From: Pseudoips prasinana
Taxonomy: Eukaryota; Arthropoda; Insecta; Lepidoptera; Nolidae
Length of the DNA stretch: 64,000 nucleotides
Reading direction: 5' to 3'
Assembly: GCA_951640165.1 (NCBI GenBank)
Contig: OX621237.1
Span: 2,604,001 to 2,668,000, forward strand
The position numbers and the translations under genes were made by a program. Below the pieces are notes generated by a model. The model worked only from the letters and a program-made list of their open reading frames with translations, did not search any database and was not told the origin of the DNA. Below are positions 1-9,590 of this stretch, piece after piece (position 1 is the stretch's first letter; each line of letters begins with the position of its first letter).

Positions 1-529
1 TCCAGGCATAATAGTAGACTCTATAACACGATGCAAAGTTTTGACTTGAAGCCTCACAACCATTATAGGTATACCCACACGCAACATACATCCCCTATTA
101 TGCGCCCTTAGGAGTGGAAATTCCTAAAATCCTGAAATACATATTTTTTATTTTTAACGGAAAGGCCAAATACCAATTTTCATGCTTTTCACATAAAAAA
201 CACTTTTCATACAAACTTATATCCCCTATTTTACGCCCTTTGGGAGGAATTTCCAAAAATTCTAAATTATTTATTTTTATTTTTGGCTGAACTACTAAAT
301 ATTAGTTTCAATGCCTTTAACTTCAAAAAATTACGGATTTTCATATAATCTTTCATTCTCTGTTTTACCCCCTTAGGGTTAGTATATCCAAAAACCCCTT
401 CCTTAGTGAATGCATACGTCATAAAAAGTACCTACCGGGAAAATTTCAAGTCTCTAACCCCAGCCGTTCAGTCTGTTCGTTGATATGTCAGTCAGTCAGT
501 TTCCTCTTTTACATAGGTAGGTATATAGA
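1..529 (-). mobile_element. Helitron-like element, 5' part (family E)
   Basis: The segment ends at TATAGA followed by T, which on the minus strand is a 5'-TC Helitron start. It carries repeated blocks saying, on the minus strand, that a CCCCTAAGGGCGTAAAATAG-like motif is followed by an AAAATTGGTATTTGGCC-like motif. The same blocks occur in the complete family-E copy at 31811-33669. The left part runs off the window, so the 3' end is not seen. Non-autonomous; no RepHel coding frame is visible. Confidence 0.6.
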
Positions 530-1602
530 TTTGTGCTGAGAAAATTATGAGAGACCTGGTTAATTTACTACATTCAATCGGACAGGCTCAATAAAATTCA
601 AATCGTCTGTACATTCGCGTTACAAACGAATCGACAGCACAAACTTTCGATCGATTGACATTATAATTTAAAATTAAATTATAACAAATCCAACCATGTA
701 CATAATTCAATTTGCCCAAAGAAAACAGAATATTTTAATAACCAATTTTGGACAACGACATACTTCTAGCCAAGCAAGACCTTATTTCGAAACAATTCGG
801 AACATTCTAAGCCCTACGTAACTCATGCAATTAGCAAACACGGGCAAATCTTAACACCGCGGGTCAAAAGCAATGCACAACGACATCTATCGAAATAAAA
901 ATCAACTATCAAGCACAACGACATGTATCGAAATAAAAATCAACTATCAATAATTTAAAATGAAATTATAACAAATCCCACCTTCTACATAATTTAATTT
1001 GCCCAAAGAAAACAGCTTTTTTTAATAACCAATTTTGGACAACGACATACTTCTAGGCAACCAAGACCTTATTTCGAAACAATTCAGAACATTCAAAACC
1101 CTACGTAACTCATGCAATCAGCAAACACGGGCAAATCTTAACACCGCGAGTCAAAAGAAATGCACAACGACATCTATCGAAACATAAATCAACTATCAAC
1201 CTAGTTCATTCAGAAAAGACATGTCATAATATGCACAATGACATCTATCGGACAGTTTAGTTCAACTATAAACATTAGTTCATCTTGAAGTACCGAAATG
1301 TGTGTTATTTTTCTCCATGATTACTTTAAAATCTAATATCTTTTGATAGACTGAACCGATTGCAATAAAACAAAAACTAAATGTTACCTCAGGTTACGCT
1401 CAATCGTTGTGTATAAAAGTTATCTACATTGCTTTCGTATATTTTACGTGATACCCGAACATATAAACAGACAAACAGACAAAAATTCTAAAAATGCTGG
1501 AAATGGGTTCTATTGATTGTCCTTTAATACCCTGGCTATTTTTTTTGGATTTTCTTTTCATGTACAAAAATGATTTTTCTACAGATTTATTATATGTATA
1601 GA
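530..1602 (-). mobile_element. Helitron-like element with internal tandem repeats
   Basis: The right end matches the family-B Helitron start (minus strand TCTATACATATAATAAA) and is followed by T at 1603. The adjoining 150 bp carry the usual ACAGACAAACAGACAAAAAT motif of this family. The rest, to about 600, is filled by a 287-bp tandem repeat. No CTAG 3' terminus could be fixed, so the left boundary is a guess. Confidence 0.4.
664..1200. repeat. 287-bp direct tandem repeat, about 1.9 copies
   Basis: The text from TAATTTAAAATTAAATTATA at 664 recurs from 951 with few changes: both copies contain TTGCCCAAAGAAAACAG, TTTTGGACAACGACATACTT and AACACGGGCAAATCTTAACA. A shorter sub-duplication (CACAACGACAT...ATCAACTATC) sits at the copy junction near 870-948, and a third degenerate piece follows at about 1215-1285. 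Confidence 0.85.
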
Positions 1603-1659
1603 TTGCATTTTACATGCCTTAAATGCGTTAAGAAATATCGAATGGCTTTAATAAATTCG

Positions 1660-1750
1660 AGGTGTCAGTACCACGGTGCGGTGGCGGAGAAGTTAACGCA
1701 CATGGGGCCGTATACCCCGTGGTCGTGGGTTCGATTCCCACCCGCACTTA
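1660..1750 (+). repeat. tRNA-like SINE head
   Basis: A tRNA-shaped stretch with an A-box-like GGTGCGGTGGCGGAG and a clear B-box GGTTCGATTCC inside GTGGGTTCGATTCCCACCCG. The spacing resembles the heads of the SINE copies near 48.9 and 49.5 kb, but no SINE body follows, so it is probably a truncated copy. I do not call it a functional tRNA: the acceptor ends do not pair convincingly. Confidence 0.4.
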
Positions 1751-1784
1751 AATTTATAGAATTATTTTTAAATATGTCTTAATA

Positions 1785-2045
1785 AGTTTGCTTATCGTAT
1801 GGACAGTTGTTACCCTAGTGTCAAAGTTGTTCAAGCCGCCCAGTAGGCCTCTGACATGGCTTAACGACTGTTGCTGTGGCTACAACCGGGACCAACAACT
1901 TAACGTGCCCTCCGAAGCACGGAGACGCTCGGAAATTAAACCACTTTGGCGGTCACCCATTTATGGACTGACCGCGAGCTTAGTTGCTTAACCTCTCCAA
2001 TCACTTACGGACCAATGAGAGCATCTGGTTATGAGCGCCATTAAG
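1785..2045 (+). repeat. Dispersed repeat family F, copy 1
   Basis: Shares long near-identical text with 35327-35595, for example TTGTTCAAGCCGCCCAGTAG, CGTGCCCTCCGAAGCACGGA and CCACTTTGGCGGTCACCCAT, ending at TATGAGCGCC. There are no coding motifs. It is likely a SINE or the 3' end of an unseen element. A fragment of its start also occurs near 16190-16230. Confidence 0.7.
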
Positions 2046-2253
2046 TTGATAATTGGAAATTATTGAAAATACAGTCACTATATAAACATTAAATTCGATT
2101 TTTTATAAAGTCAATTAATATTTATCTATTTATGTCAAAAATTCATCATATTTTAAATAAATAAAATAAAAAAGGTTTTTATTCACGTAGACCTTAAAAA
2201 AGCGCTTGTAAATAGTGAGAACATGTTTGTCGTAACATATAATTAATTAATCT

Positions 2254-2505
2254 TCTACTATATAAAAATAAGTCGGGTTTTCATTCCTGACGCTATAACT
2301 CCAGAACGCACGAACCGATTTCCACGGTTTTGCATTCGTTGGAAAGGTCTCGGGCTCCGTGGGGTGTGCCCCGCGCACTGGCTGTGCCCCGGTGCACTAG
2401 CTGTGCCCCGCGGTGTTACCCGCGTTAAATTTTATAAATTTTCTTTGCTTATAGCAAAGAAAATTTATAAAATTTAACGCGGGTAACACCGCGGGGCACA
2501 GCTAG
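2254..2505 (+). mobile_element. Helitron family A, palindromic copy 1
   Basis: It starts TCTACTATATAAAAATAAGT and ends ...GGCACAGCTAG before T, which are Helitron-type 5'-TC and 3'-CTRR ends with a GC-rich hairpin CGCGGGTAACACCGCG upstream of the 3' end. It is inserted in LINE-A 3' UTR text. Unlike the 169-bp copies at 33975-34312, it carries an extra inverted copy of its own 3' end. Confidence 0.8.
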
Positions 2506-2506
2506 T
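2396..2506. repeat. Perfect inverted repeat, 54-nt arms, 3-nt loop
   Basis: Left arm from ACTAGCTGTGCCCCGCGG and right arm ending CCGCGGGGCACAGCTAGT are exact reverse complements around TAT at 2450-2452. The right arm is the ordinary Helitron 3' end, and the left arm is an inverted copy of it. Confidence 0.95.
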
Positions 2507-3086
2507 AAATTTATAATTATTTCTACGTACATATTAATATTTAGGTACACGGATTGTAGGAAATAATTTACAATAAAATTTATTTTATAATAGTAACGAT
2601 ATTTAGCTAGCTTAAATTAAGATCATGTGTAGGTTTAATTATCGATATTTTAAAGTTTAGCTATAATAATAATAAATAATAAAAAAGGATTTTATCCACG
2701 TAGACTTTAAAAAAGCGCTTTTAAATTATAATAATATTATTGTGTATTCAACTGACAAGACATCGCTTTAGGCGGGACTACAAAGATGAGTAACTTGGCG
2801 ACGCAATATTTGTTTGTTCTGGATGGCGACCTCTGGCCTTGCTGTCAGGGTCACTAACCACTGTATCAACGGCAAGTAATAAAATATGTCATATCAGCCG
2901 AAAGTCGAAAAAAAATATTTTGGGGGATATGCCATATCTAATCGCCGGGCAGACCGGTTGACGATTTCAGTTGGAATATTATAAAATAAATAAATAAAAT
3001 AAAAAAGGTTTTTATTCACGTAGACCTTAAAAAAGCGCTTGTAAATAGTGAGAACATGTTTGTCGTAACATATAATTAATTAATCT

Positions 3087-3338
3087 TCTACTATATAAAA
3101 ATAAGTCGGGTTTTCATTCCTGACGCTATAACTCCAGAACGCACGAACCGATTTCCACGGTGTTGTATTCGTTGGAAAGGTCTCGGGCTCCGTGGGGTGT
3201 GCCCCGCGCACTGGCTGTGCCCCGGTGCACTAGCTGTGCCCCGCGGTGTTACCCGCGTTAAATTTTATAAATTTTCTTTGCTTATAGCAAAGAAAATTTA
3301 TAAAATTTAACGCGGGTAACACCGCGGGGCACAGCTAG
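3087..3338 (+). mobile_element. Helitron family A, palindromic copy 2
   Basis: The same element as at 2254-2505, carried along in the second 833-bp tandem copy. It is part of the segmental duplication, not an independent insertion. Confidence 0.8.
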
Positions 3339-3339
3339 T
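3229..3339. repeat. Second copy of the 54-nt-arm palindrome
   Basis: Identical in layout to 2396-2506, offset by 833 bp, still perfectly complementary. Confidence 0.93.
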
Positions 3340-4522
3340 AAATTTATAATTATTTCTACGTACATATTAATATTTAGGTACACGGATTGTAGGAAATAAT
3401 TTACAATAAAATTTATTTTATAATAGTAACGATATTTAGCTAGCTTAAATTAAGATCATGTGTAGGTTTAATTATCGATATTTTAAAGTTTAGCTATAAT
3501 AATAATAAATAATAAAAAAGGATTTTATCCACGTAGACTTTAAAAAAGCGCTTTTAAATTATAATAATATTATTGTGTATTCAACTGACAAGACATCGCT
3601 TTAGGCGGGACTACAAAGATGAGTAACTTGGCGACGCAATATTTGTTTGTTCTGGATGGCGACCTCTGGCCTTGCTGTCAGGGTCACTAACCACTGTATC
3701 AACGGCAAGTAATAAAATATGTCATATCAGCCGAAAGTCGAAAAAAAATATTTTGGGGGATATGCCATATCTAATCGCCGGGCAGACCGGTTGACGATTT
3801 CAGTTGGAATATTATAAAATAAATAAATAAAATAAAAAAGGTTTTTATTCACGTAGACTTTAAAAAAGCGCTTGTAAATAGTCAGAACATGTTTGTAGTA
3901 ATATAGTTGTATACATTAGATATTATTTCTAGTAACATAGATATTTAGGTCCATCTTGTATGAAAACATTTATAAAATTTATTTTATTACAGAAATGATA
4001 TTTAGCTAGCTCGTATCAAGTTATTGTCAAGAGATTATGTTTAATTATCTAGTTTAAGTCTAATATTTTTACTACATATTGTCAATGGTTCTGTCTATAT
4101 TAAAGGTATTATTATTATGACGGACCTTGTGTTAATAACGACGGTCGCGCTTTAATGCTACCACCGGATCCAATGCGCCCCAACTGAGAAGACCCAGCGA
4201 AACAAACTCAGTGGGTTCATCTACTACCGGTTTCAACACGACCCAGTTGAGACGGTCCGGCGAAACATACTCAAGCGGGCATGAACACGGGATTTGGTCC
4301 AATTAGAGTAATTATTTAGTAGGCAAACACAATATATGCTCGATCGGTTGTCTGAATGCTTATTATTTTAGATTATATTTAGGTATACAAAAGAAAAACT
4401 TCGAAACAATAACATTATTCATTTTGAGACAGAGTCAATAATTTTAAATTAAATATATGATAGCAATCATTTACAGATAGTTCACGTAACACAGTTCACG
4501 TAACACAGCAGATCAGTCATGT

Positions 4523-7420
4523 CTATATGGCTACAAGATATCCAGCGAGCAATGTGCAGGTAGGAAGTGAGAGCCAGACGTCTTTGTCATCGATGTACTC
4601 TTTAGTGGTGTAATAACTCCTAGCCATAAGTACACGTTTAATATGTGTTTTAAAACTTGTGTCAGGCAGATCAGTAATTTGAGTAGGAAGCTTGTTATAA
4701 AACCTAATACAATTTCCTAAAAATGATTTATTAGTTTTGCTTACTCTAAAGCCTGGCATGGCTAGTTTGTTTTTATTCCTAGTATTTATATTATGCAGTT
4801 CACTTTTCTTTTTATAATTATGAATATTTTTTCCAACAAACATTATATTCTGATATATATATTCCGATGGCACAGTAAGTATATTTATTTCTTTAAACAA
4901 ATTTCGCAAAGAATCGCGACTGCCTAAACCATAAATGGCTCTGACTGCTCTTTTCTGCAATACAAAAATAGCACCTATGTCAGCCGCCGAACCCCACAGC
5001 AGAATGCCATACGACATAATGCTATGAAAGTACGCGAAATACACTAATCTAGCAGTTTGTTCATCTGACAATTGCCTTATTTTCCAGACAGCATAGGAAG
5101 CCGAACTTAATTTACCTGCTAACTTTTCAATCTGAGGACCCCATTGCAATTTTGAATCAAGTGTCAATCCTAAAAATACGGTCGATGGGACTAAATCTAA
5201 TATTTTCGCATTAAGTGCAACTGTTGGTACAATTTGAGTCACATTCGGCAATGAGAACCTGATGCATTTAGTTTTCCCTGCATTTAACAAGAGATTATTT
5301 GCCGAAAACCATTCTGATATTAAGCTGAGTGTTTTATTATGCTCAATAAGATCTTTATCCTTTCTATTTACTTTAAATATGAGCGACGTATCATCAGCGA
5401 ACAAAACTATGTCTGATACTTTCTCTACCAGATAAGGGAGATCATTTATATAAACTAGAAATAAAAATGGGCCCAATATAGACCCCTGGGGCACCCCCAT
5501 TTTCACAGGATGACGTGCCGAAGTGACACCGCCTATCGAAACCATCTGTTGTCGCCCCGATAAATAGGACATCACAAGATCAAGAGATGTGCCAGATATT
5601 CCATAGTACTTCAGTTTAACAACGAGCGTACGATGATCAACGCAATCGAAAGCCTTAGAGAGATCACAGAAAACTCCCAGCGCATCCTGTGATCCCTCCC
5701 AAGCCTCCAATATTGACCTAATTAATGTGCAACCTGCATCCTGAGTAGAGCGGCCCCTTGTAAACCCGAACTGCTTGTTATGCAATATCTCATTCACGTT
5801 AAAGTGCGACAACATTTGGCTGAGCATCAGCTTTTCAAATATTTTACTTAAAGCTGGCAGTATTGAGATAGGCCTATAATTCGTGGCATTTTTTGAACAA
5901 CCTGCCTTGAAAATGGGTATTATCTTACTTATTTTCATTAAATCGGGAAAGACACCATCACTTATACAGCCATTGAAGATGGCTGCAAGGATTGTAGCAA
6001 TGTTTAGTATGATTGATTCAATTGCTTTAACAGACAGTCCCCACAAATCTTCTGTGCCTTTCCTTTTAATACTCTTAAAAGCTTTTATAATATCATCACT
6101 TGTTACGGATTCAAAACTAAAGTTAGGTACAGTTTGTTTTACGCTTTGATTTAAAAAGAGTTCAGCCACATCTGATGATGATGCGAGACACTTAGTAATA
6201 TCCACGGGTATATTTGCAAAAAAAGCAGCTAAAAAATTGGCAATGGTAAGCTTGTCTGAAACCAGTTCATCACCAATATTCAATACTAATGTTTGATCTC
6301 TTGATCTACTTTTACCAGTTTCAGTATTAATTATTTGCCAAGCTGATTTTATTTTATTATCAGATTTTTTAATTTTATCTCTTATATATAAAGATTTAGC
6401 TTGAATGCAAACCTTTTTAAAAATTTTTGAATAATTTCTAACATAATTAATAAAATTGACATCAGGGTTATAGGACCTTCTGTCATACAACTCATATAAA
6501 AAATCTCTACTCAGTCTAATGCCTTGAGTTGCCCAAGAACTAAATTTTATCTTATTACTGTCAACCGTTATGTTTTTTATTTTACAAGCTTTATTAAATT
6601 CTTTGCAAATACAGTGGAATAATGTAGTGTACATATCGTTAGGGTTACTTTTGTTTGGCAATAGATGGCACAAACTATTCTCCAGGTTGTTACTGAACTT
6701 TCCCAAATTAGATTTTGTTAAAGGTCTAAAACTAATTTTTTGTTTGTTTATATTTATCTCATTTTTTATCTTTACTATTTGGCATTTATGGTCAGAGCGA
6801 ACACCAGCCACCAAACACTTCTCAGAGACATCAAAGTTGGTAATTATGTTATCAATGCAAGTAGCAGATGTGGGTGTGACTCTCGTGGCCTCAGAGAACA
6901 AGCATTTAAGGTTAAAGGACCGAAATACAGATAGAAATATGTTTATTTCAGGTGAATCTGCTAAAATGTTCATATTAAAATCACCACATACAAGGATTTT
7001 TTTTTTACTTTTAATTTTCCTAAGAATGTCTTCTATTGTTGCTGTAAAAAGCTTTAAATCGGATGCTGGTGGTCTATACACACATATTATACAATAAAAC
7101 TGCGTCTCTACACATGCCACCTCACACACACGCTCAATAGATAGTTGGCATATATCTTTACGTTCTTTAAATTTTATTTGGTCTCGAAGTAGTATCAGTA
7201 CTCCACCACCCTCTGCCGAAACCCTATTATAAAAGCTGGCGACCCTATAGCCACAGACACTAAAAGCCATCTTGTGTGCCTTCAGCCATGTTTCTGTGAA
7301 ACAAAGGATATCTATTTCATATTTTTCATTAAAAAGTTCTATGTCTAGAATTTTGCCAGAGAAGCGGTTTATATTTTGATGTGATAGAATTAGAAAGTTA
7401 TCACACTTCTCTATTGTCAT
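4523..7420 (-). CDS. LINE-A ORF2: apurinic-type endonuclease plus reverse transcriptase
   Basis: A 965-residue frame without stops. The endonuclease domain comes first: SHQNINRF near residue 14, the glutamate motif TETWL near 42, YRPP near 117, CGDFN near 145 and the SDH motif near 211. The reverse transcriptase domain has NYRPISILPALSKIFEKL, QFGFTRGRST, FCDLSKAFDCVDH, GVPQGSILGP and the catalytic FADD near residue 675, followed by a thumb and a C-terminal region with ILLWGSA and LQKRAVRAI. In this class the endonuclease nicks the target and the RT copies its own mRNA from the nick. All catalytic motifs are present, so the ORF could be functional. The start ATG lies 2 nt after the ORF1 stop, which fixes it. 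Likely CR1-like; Jockey or Daphne assignment needs a tree. Confidence 0.93.
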   Translation of the reverse strand: MTIEKCDNFLILSHQNINRFSGKILDIELFNEKYEIDILCFTETWLKAHKMAFSVCGYRVASFYNRVSAEGGGVLILLRDQIKFKERKDICQLSIERVCEVACVETQFYCIICVYRPPASDLKLFTATIEDILRKIKSKKKILVCGDFNMNILADSPEINIFLSVFRSFNLKCLFSEATRVTPTSATCIDNIITNFDVSEKCLVAGVRSDHKCQIVKIKNEININKQKISFRPLTKSNLGKFSNNLENSLCHLLPNKSNPNDMYTTLFHCICKEFNKACKIKNITVDSNKIKFSSWATQGIRLSRDFLYELYDRRSYNPDVNFINYVRNYSKIFKKVCIQAKSLYIRDKIKKSDNKIKSAWQIINTETGKSRSRDQTLVLNIGDELVSDKLTIANFLAAFFANIPVDITKCLASSSDVAELFLNQSVKQTVPNFSFESVTSDDIIKAFKSIKRKGTEDLWGLSVKAIESIILNIATILAAIFNGCISDGVFPDLMKISKIIPIFKAGCSKNATNYRPISILPALSKIFEKLMLSQMLSHFNVNEILHNKQFGFTRGRSTQDAGCTLIRSILEAWEGSQDALGVFCDLSKAFDCVDHRTLVVKLKYYGISGTSLDLVMSYLSGRQQMVSIGGVTSARHPVKMGVPQGSILGPFLFLVYINDLPYLVEKVSDIVLFADDTSLIFKVNRKDKDLIEHNKTLSLISEWFSANNLLLNAGKTKCIRFSLPNVTQIVPTVALNAKILDLVPSTVFLGLTLDSKLQWGPQIEKLAGKLSSASYAVWKIRQLSDEQTARLVYFAYFHSIMSYGILLWGSAADIGAIFVLQKRAVRAIYGLGSRDSLRNLFKEINILTVPSEYIYQNIMFVGKNIHNYKKKSELHNINTRNKNKLAMPGFRVSKTNKSFLGNCIRFYNKLPTQITDLPDTSFKTHIKRVLMARSYYTTKEYIDDKDVWLSLPTCTLLAGYLVAI

Positions 7421-7422
7421 GC

Positions 7423-8127
7423 TTACATGTTTAAACTACTAACTAAATTGATTTTAATAACATTACTAAAAGATGGTATAAAAAGTGACTTCATCATACT
7501 ACTTATGACTGAGTTAATATGTGCCGCTACTAAACTTGCAAGTATGTTCAAAAATTTTCTTGAGACAGTAACTGTACTCATGGTTACCCTACAAGAATCT
7601 ATAAAACTATTTGTGTCCAAAAATATAAATTTATCACTATAATGGCTAACCAAAAACTGTAGGTGCATATTTAGCTTGTGGATATAATTATTTGTACTAT
7701 CAGGCACATTGGACACATAGGGGAAGGCACACAATATTATCTTATTACAGTCTAATTCTAACATCTCAGTGAAACTATCTGTAATGTCTTTTTTCTTTAA
7801 GTTCTTACAATTTCCTACCATTAGAGTTATACATGATTTGGCACTGTGTTTATTCTGAATTAATTTATGTATTATATCTTTATAATGTAATCCTGGCATA
7901 CAATAGTTGACAAAGGAACAACTCAGCTTATTACAAAGCAAGGTACCAAGGCCCTTACCCATTTCATCGGAATACAGTATGGAGCTATGTTTAGTAATGT
8001 CATTTTGTGGAGATACTGGTGACTCTGATCCCAGCTGTGTGTATGACTCCACTACAGCACTACTGGTGTTAATCGGTTCCAATGTCCTATTGCTTTCAGG
8101 ATTACACTTTCCAGCTAGCAATTGCAT
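7423..8127 (-). CDS. LINE-A ORF1, 5'-truncated (C-terminal part)
   Basis: A 234-residue frame directly upstream of ORF2 on the same strand. Its stop TAA is separated from the ORF2 ATG by two bases. The protein has a segment ILYSDEMGKGLGTLL, a later LMVGNCKNL and FLDTNSFID. This order loosely resembles the SGNH-esterase-like part found in some CR1-group ORF1 proteins, although the usual GDS block is not cleanly present. No zinc knuckle is visible. An in-frame stop lies about 15 bases upstream of the ATG, where the copy is cut by older repeat DNA, so the annotated methionine is probably internal to the native protein. Function (RNA binding or chaperone) is inferred from position. Confidence 0.65.
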   Translation of the reverse strand: MQLLAGKCNPESNRTLEPINTSSAVVESYTQLGSESPVSPQNDITKHSSILYSDEMGKGLGTLLCNKLSCSFVNYCMPGLHYKDIIHKLIQNKHSAKSCITLMVGNCKNLKKKDITDSFTEMLELDCNKIILCAFPYVSNVPDSTNNYIHKLNMHLQFLVSHYSDKFIFLDTNSFIDSCRVTMSTVTVSRKFLNILASLVAAHINSVISSMMKSLFIPSFSNVIKINLVSSLNM

Positions 8128-8173
8128 TTCATTTTTGTATTACCCGGGGAGACGCTGCTGCCGGCTCTCGGAT

Positions 8174-8669
8174 AGGGTTACCATATATAAATAGAGGGAT
8201 GCCTGTCTATGGTACAGACGCCAGCACACCCAGCTATCCCAATCTGTCAAATTTCTTTTATAGATTTTCAACTTTATCACAAAAGCATAAGGTTCACTTT
8301 CAATTGGGGAAATTTGACAGATTGGGGCAACTTGCTGTGCTGGCGTCAGTACCTAACATGCCTGATTTTTCTGAAAAATGCTTGTCTGAAGCAAAACGCT
8401 GTAGGTAATAAGTAAAAGCCTACAGATAATAATGAAGAAGGATATTTATTATATATGTAAAATACTTCACAAGATACAGTTTTGTAATTTTCCTGTGTAA
8501 TCAATATTGCTTTTACTGATTCAATTGTCAGCCGATTTCTGGTTTTACTCCCCTGGGCGTTGACGAGAGCCTGCGAAAATGCCTGTCTCAGACCAATGCC
8601 GGCCGCACGCCTGTCTAAACCTTAAAATGCCTGTCAATGCGGCTAACGCCTGTCATATGGTAACCCTAA
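8174..8669. mobile_element. Non-autonomous hAT-like DNA transposon
   Basis: Flanked by an exact 8-bp duplication TCTCGGAT at 8166-8173 and 8670-8677. The ends are inverted: AGGGTTACCATAT on the left and ATATGGTAACCCT on the right. Inside, the motif GCCTGTC recurs at 8201, 8580, 8609, 8627 and 8648. An 8-bp duplication and this terminal pattern fit hAT (P elements also make 8 bp). No transposase frame. Contains a MITE at 8212-8352. Confidence 0.72.
8212..8352. mobile_element. Tc1/mariner-type MITE (family M), copy 1
   Basis: About 141 bp with long inverted ends reading GTACAGACGCCAGCACA and TGCTGGCGTCAGTAC, and inner arms with AATCTGTCAAATTT. TA at each edge fits a TA target duplication. The family has eight copies in this window, at the positions annotated below. 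Nested in the hAT-like element. Confidence 0.85.
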
Positions 8670-8751
8670 TCTCGGATAAATATTCCCTCGGCACGACTTT
8701 TATACGACCCGGCATGGTAATATGGGTGACTGATAATAATATTCTGTGCCG

Positions 8752-8895
8752 TCACCACATCATCATCATAATATCATCCGAAAAACATCCACTGGTGGAC
8801 AAAGACCTCCCCAAGGCTCTCCACAAAGGCCGGTTATGTGCTGCCGCGACTCTTGCAAGATCGTCGGTCCACCTTGTAGGGCGCCTGCCCACGCT
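8752..8895 (-). mobile_element. RTE retrotransposon 3' tail
   Basis: On the minus strand it reads toward TGATGATGATG after text equivalent to CCAGTGGACG...TTCGG. CACTGGTGGACAAAGACC and GATCGTCGGTCCACC match the coding end of the RTE copy at 28273-28860. Heavily 5'-truncated. Confidence 0.75.
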
Positions 8896-8914
8896 ACGTC
8901 ACTACACACTAATA

Positions 8915-9325
8915 TCTATATATATATATAAATCAATGCCACTTTTCGTTTTAATGCAATGCTTTTCGATATAATATGGTAGGTATCAATTGTGAACCCT
9001 GTAGGGTACAGCACAGATTTAGGAGAGAGCAGAAAGAGTGCATTATAAATAACTATATATATATTATATAAATCAATGCCACTTTTCATTTTAATGTTAT
9101 AACTCAACAACGCCTTTACCGATTTGGCTAATTTTGGTCTTGAATTATTCGTGGAAGTCCGGGGAAGGTTTTGTACGTAGAGAAATTTTTTAAAAGTCTT
9201 GAAAAAGTGTAAAATCAACATCTTTTAGCAAATTAAAATATTTTTTTGTTTGAATAAATGAACTTAATAATCATTTTTTTTATTACTATGCCTTACACGT
9301 AGCGAAGCACGTACCGGGCCGCTAG
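8915..9325 (+). mobile_element. Helitron family D, with a duplicated 5' end
   Basis: Starts TCTATATATATATATAAATC and ends GTACCGGGCCGCTAG before T. The 5' text (AATCAATGCCACTTTTC) occurs twice, at 8931 and 9071, separated by about 70 bp of LINE-tail-like sequence (GAACCCTGTAGGGTACAGCA). So the inner copy, about 9049-9325, is one Helitron and 8915-9047 is a fragment of another. Confidence 0.7.
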
Positions 9326-9590
9326 TAATTATATGTATCTTGCGACATTATTATGTAAATTGATTTGTAATTAAATATAAATGACAAGGGAACAGACAAT
9401 AATTACAGCCTACTTTACAAGCTTTTTTGTGATAATATTTCAAGTTATTATCAATCAATCACTATATTTATTTGGACGAATGTGGTTAATAAAAAATACG
9501 TTTCCGGGCGGTTAAATAAAATTAAGTTTTTGCGACATCATAATTTGCCAATGTTTGGCGTGAAAAGTTATGGTAATAGTAATTTAAACA
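9326..9590. other. AT-rich spacer
   Basis: No open frame, repeat match or structured element recognised. Confidence 0.5.

Larger units (their letters stand above)
2164..3829. repeat. 833-bp tandem duplication, two near-identical copies
   Basis: The start AAAAAAGGTTTTTATTCACG recurs with offset 833 (ggtt at 2174, 3007 and 3840). Copies 2164-2996 and 2997-3829 differ at very few positions; the two I noticed are near 2321/3154 and 2326/3159 (GTTTTGCATT against GTGTTGTATT). Each unit holds two LINE-A 3'-end pieces, a palindromic Helitron and an RTE-like fragment. The third occurrence of the start is the 3' tail of the LINE-A copy itself. Confidence 0.92.
3826..8139 (-). mobile_element. LINE-A, CR1/Jockey-type non-LTR retrotransposon, 5'-truncated
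   Basis: On the minus strand it runs from the end of ORF1, through a complete ORF2, to a roughly 700-bp 3' UTR ending ...TACGTGAATAAAAACC and a TTTTATTT-type tail. An independent 3' end of the same family at 61710-62546 confirms the UTR and tail. The 5' edge abuts an RTE-type SINE at about 8140, inside ORF1. Other 3'-end pieces lie at 2170, 2690, 45607-46400 and 59665-59880, so the family is numerous locally. Clade is inferred from protein layout only. Confidence 0.85.
8140..8760 (-). mobile_element. RTE-type SINE, split by a hAT-like insertion
   Basis: Pieces 8140-8173 (GGGGAGACGCTGCTGCCG) and 8678-8760 (TATTCCCTCGGCACGACTTT, ATTCTGTGCCGTC) match consecutive parts of the same SINE family seen at 16425-16600, 20055-20230 and 46410-46470. 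The interruption is exactly the element at 8174-8669. Confidence 0.6.

Noticed and set aside
2164..3829. LTR pair of a retrotransposon
   Set aside because: The 833-bp repeats are adjacent with no interior and begin inside a LINE 3' UTR, so a tandem duplication explains them.
6570..7097. 175-codon plus-strand frame and other frames opposite LINE-A
   Set aside because: Antisense shadow of the LINE-A ORF2 endonuclease region.
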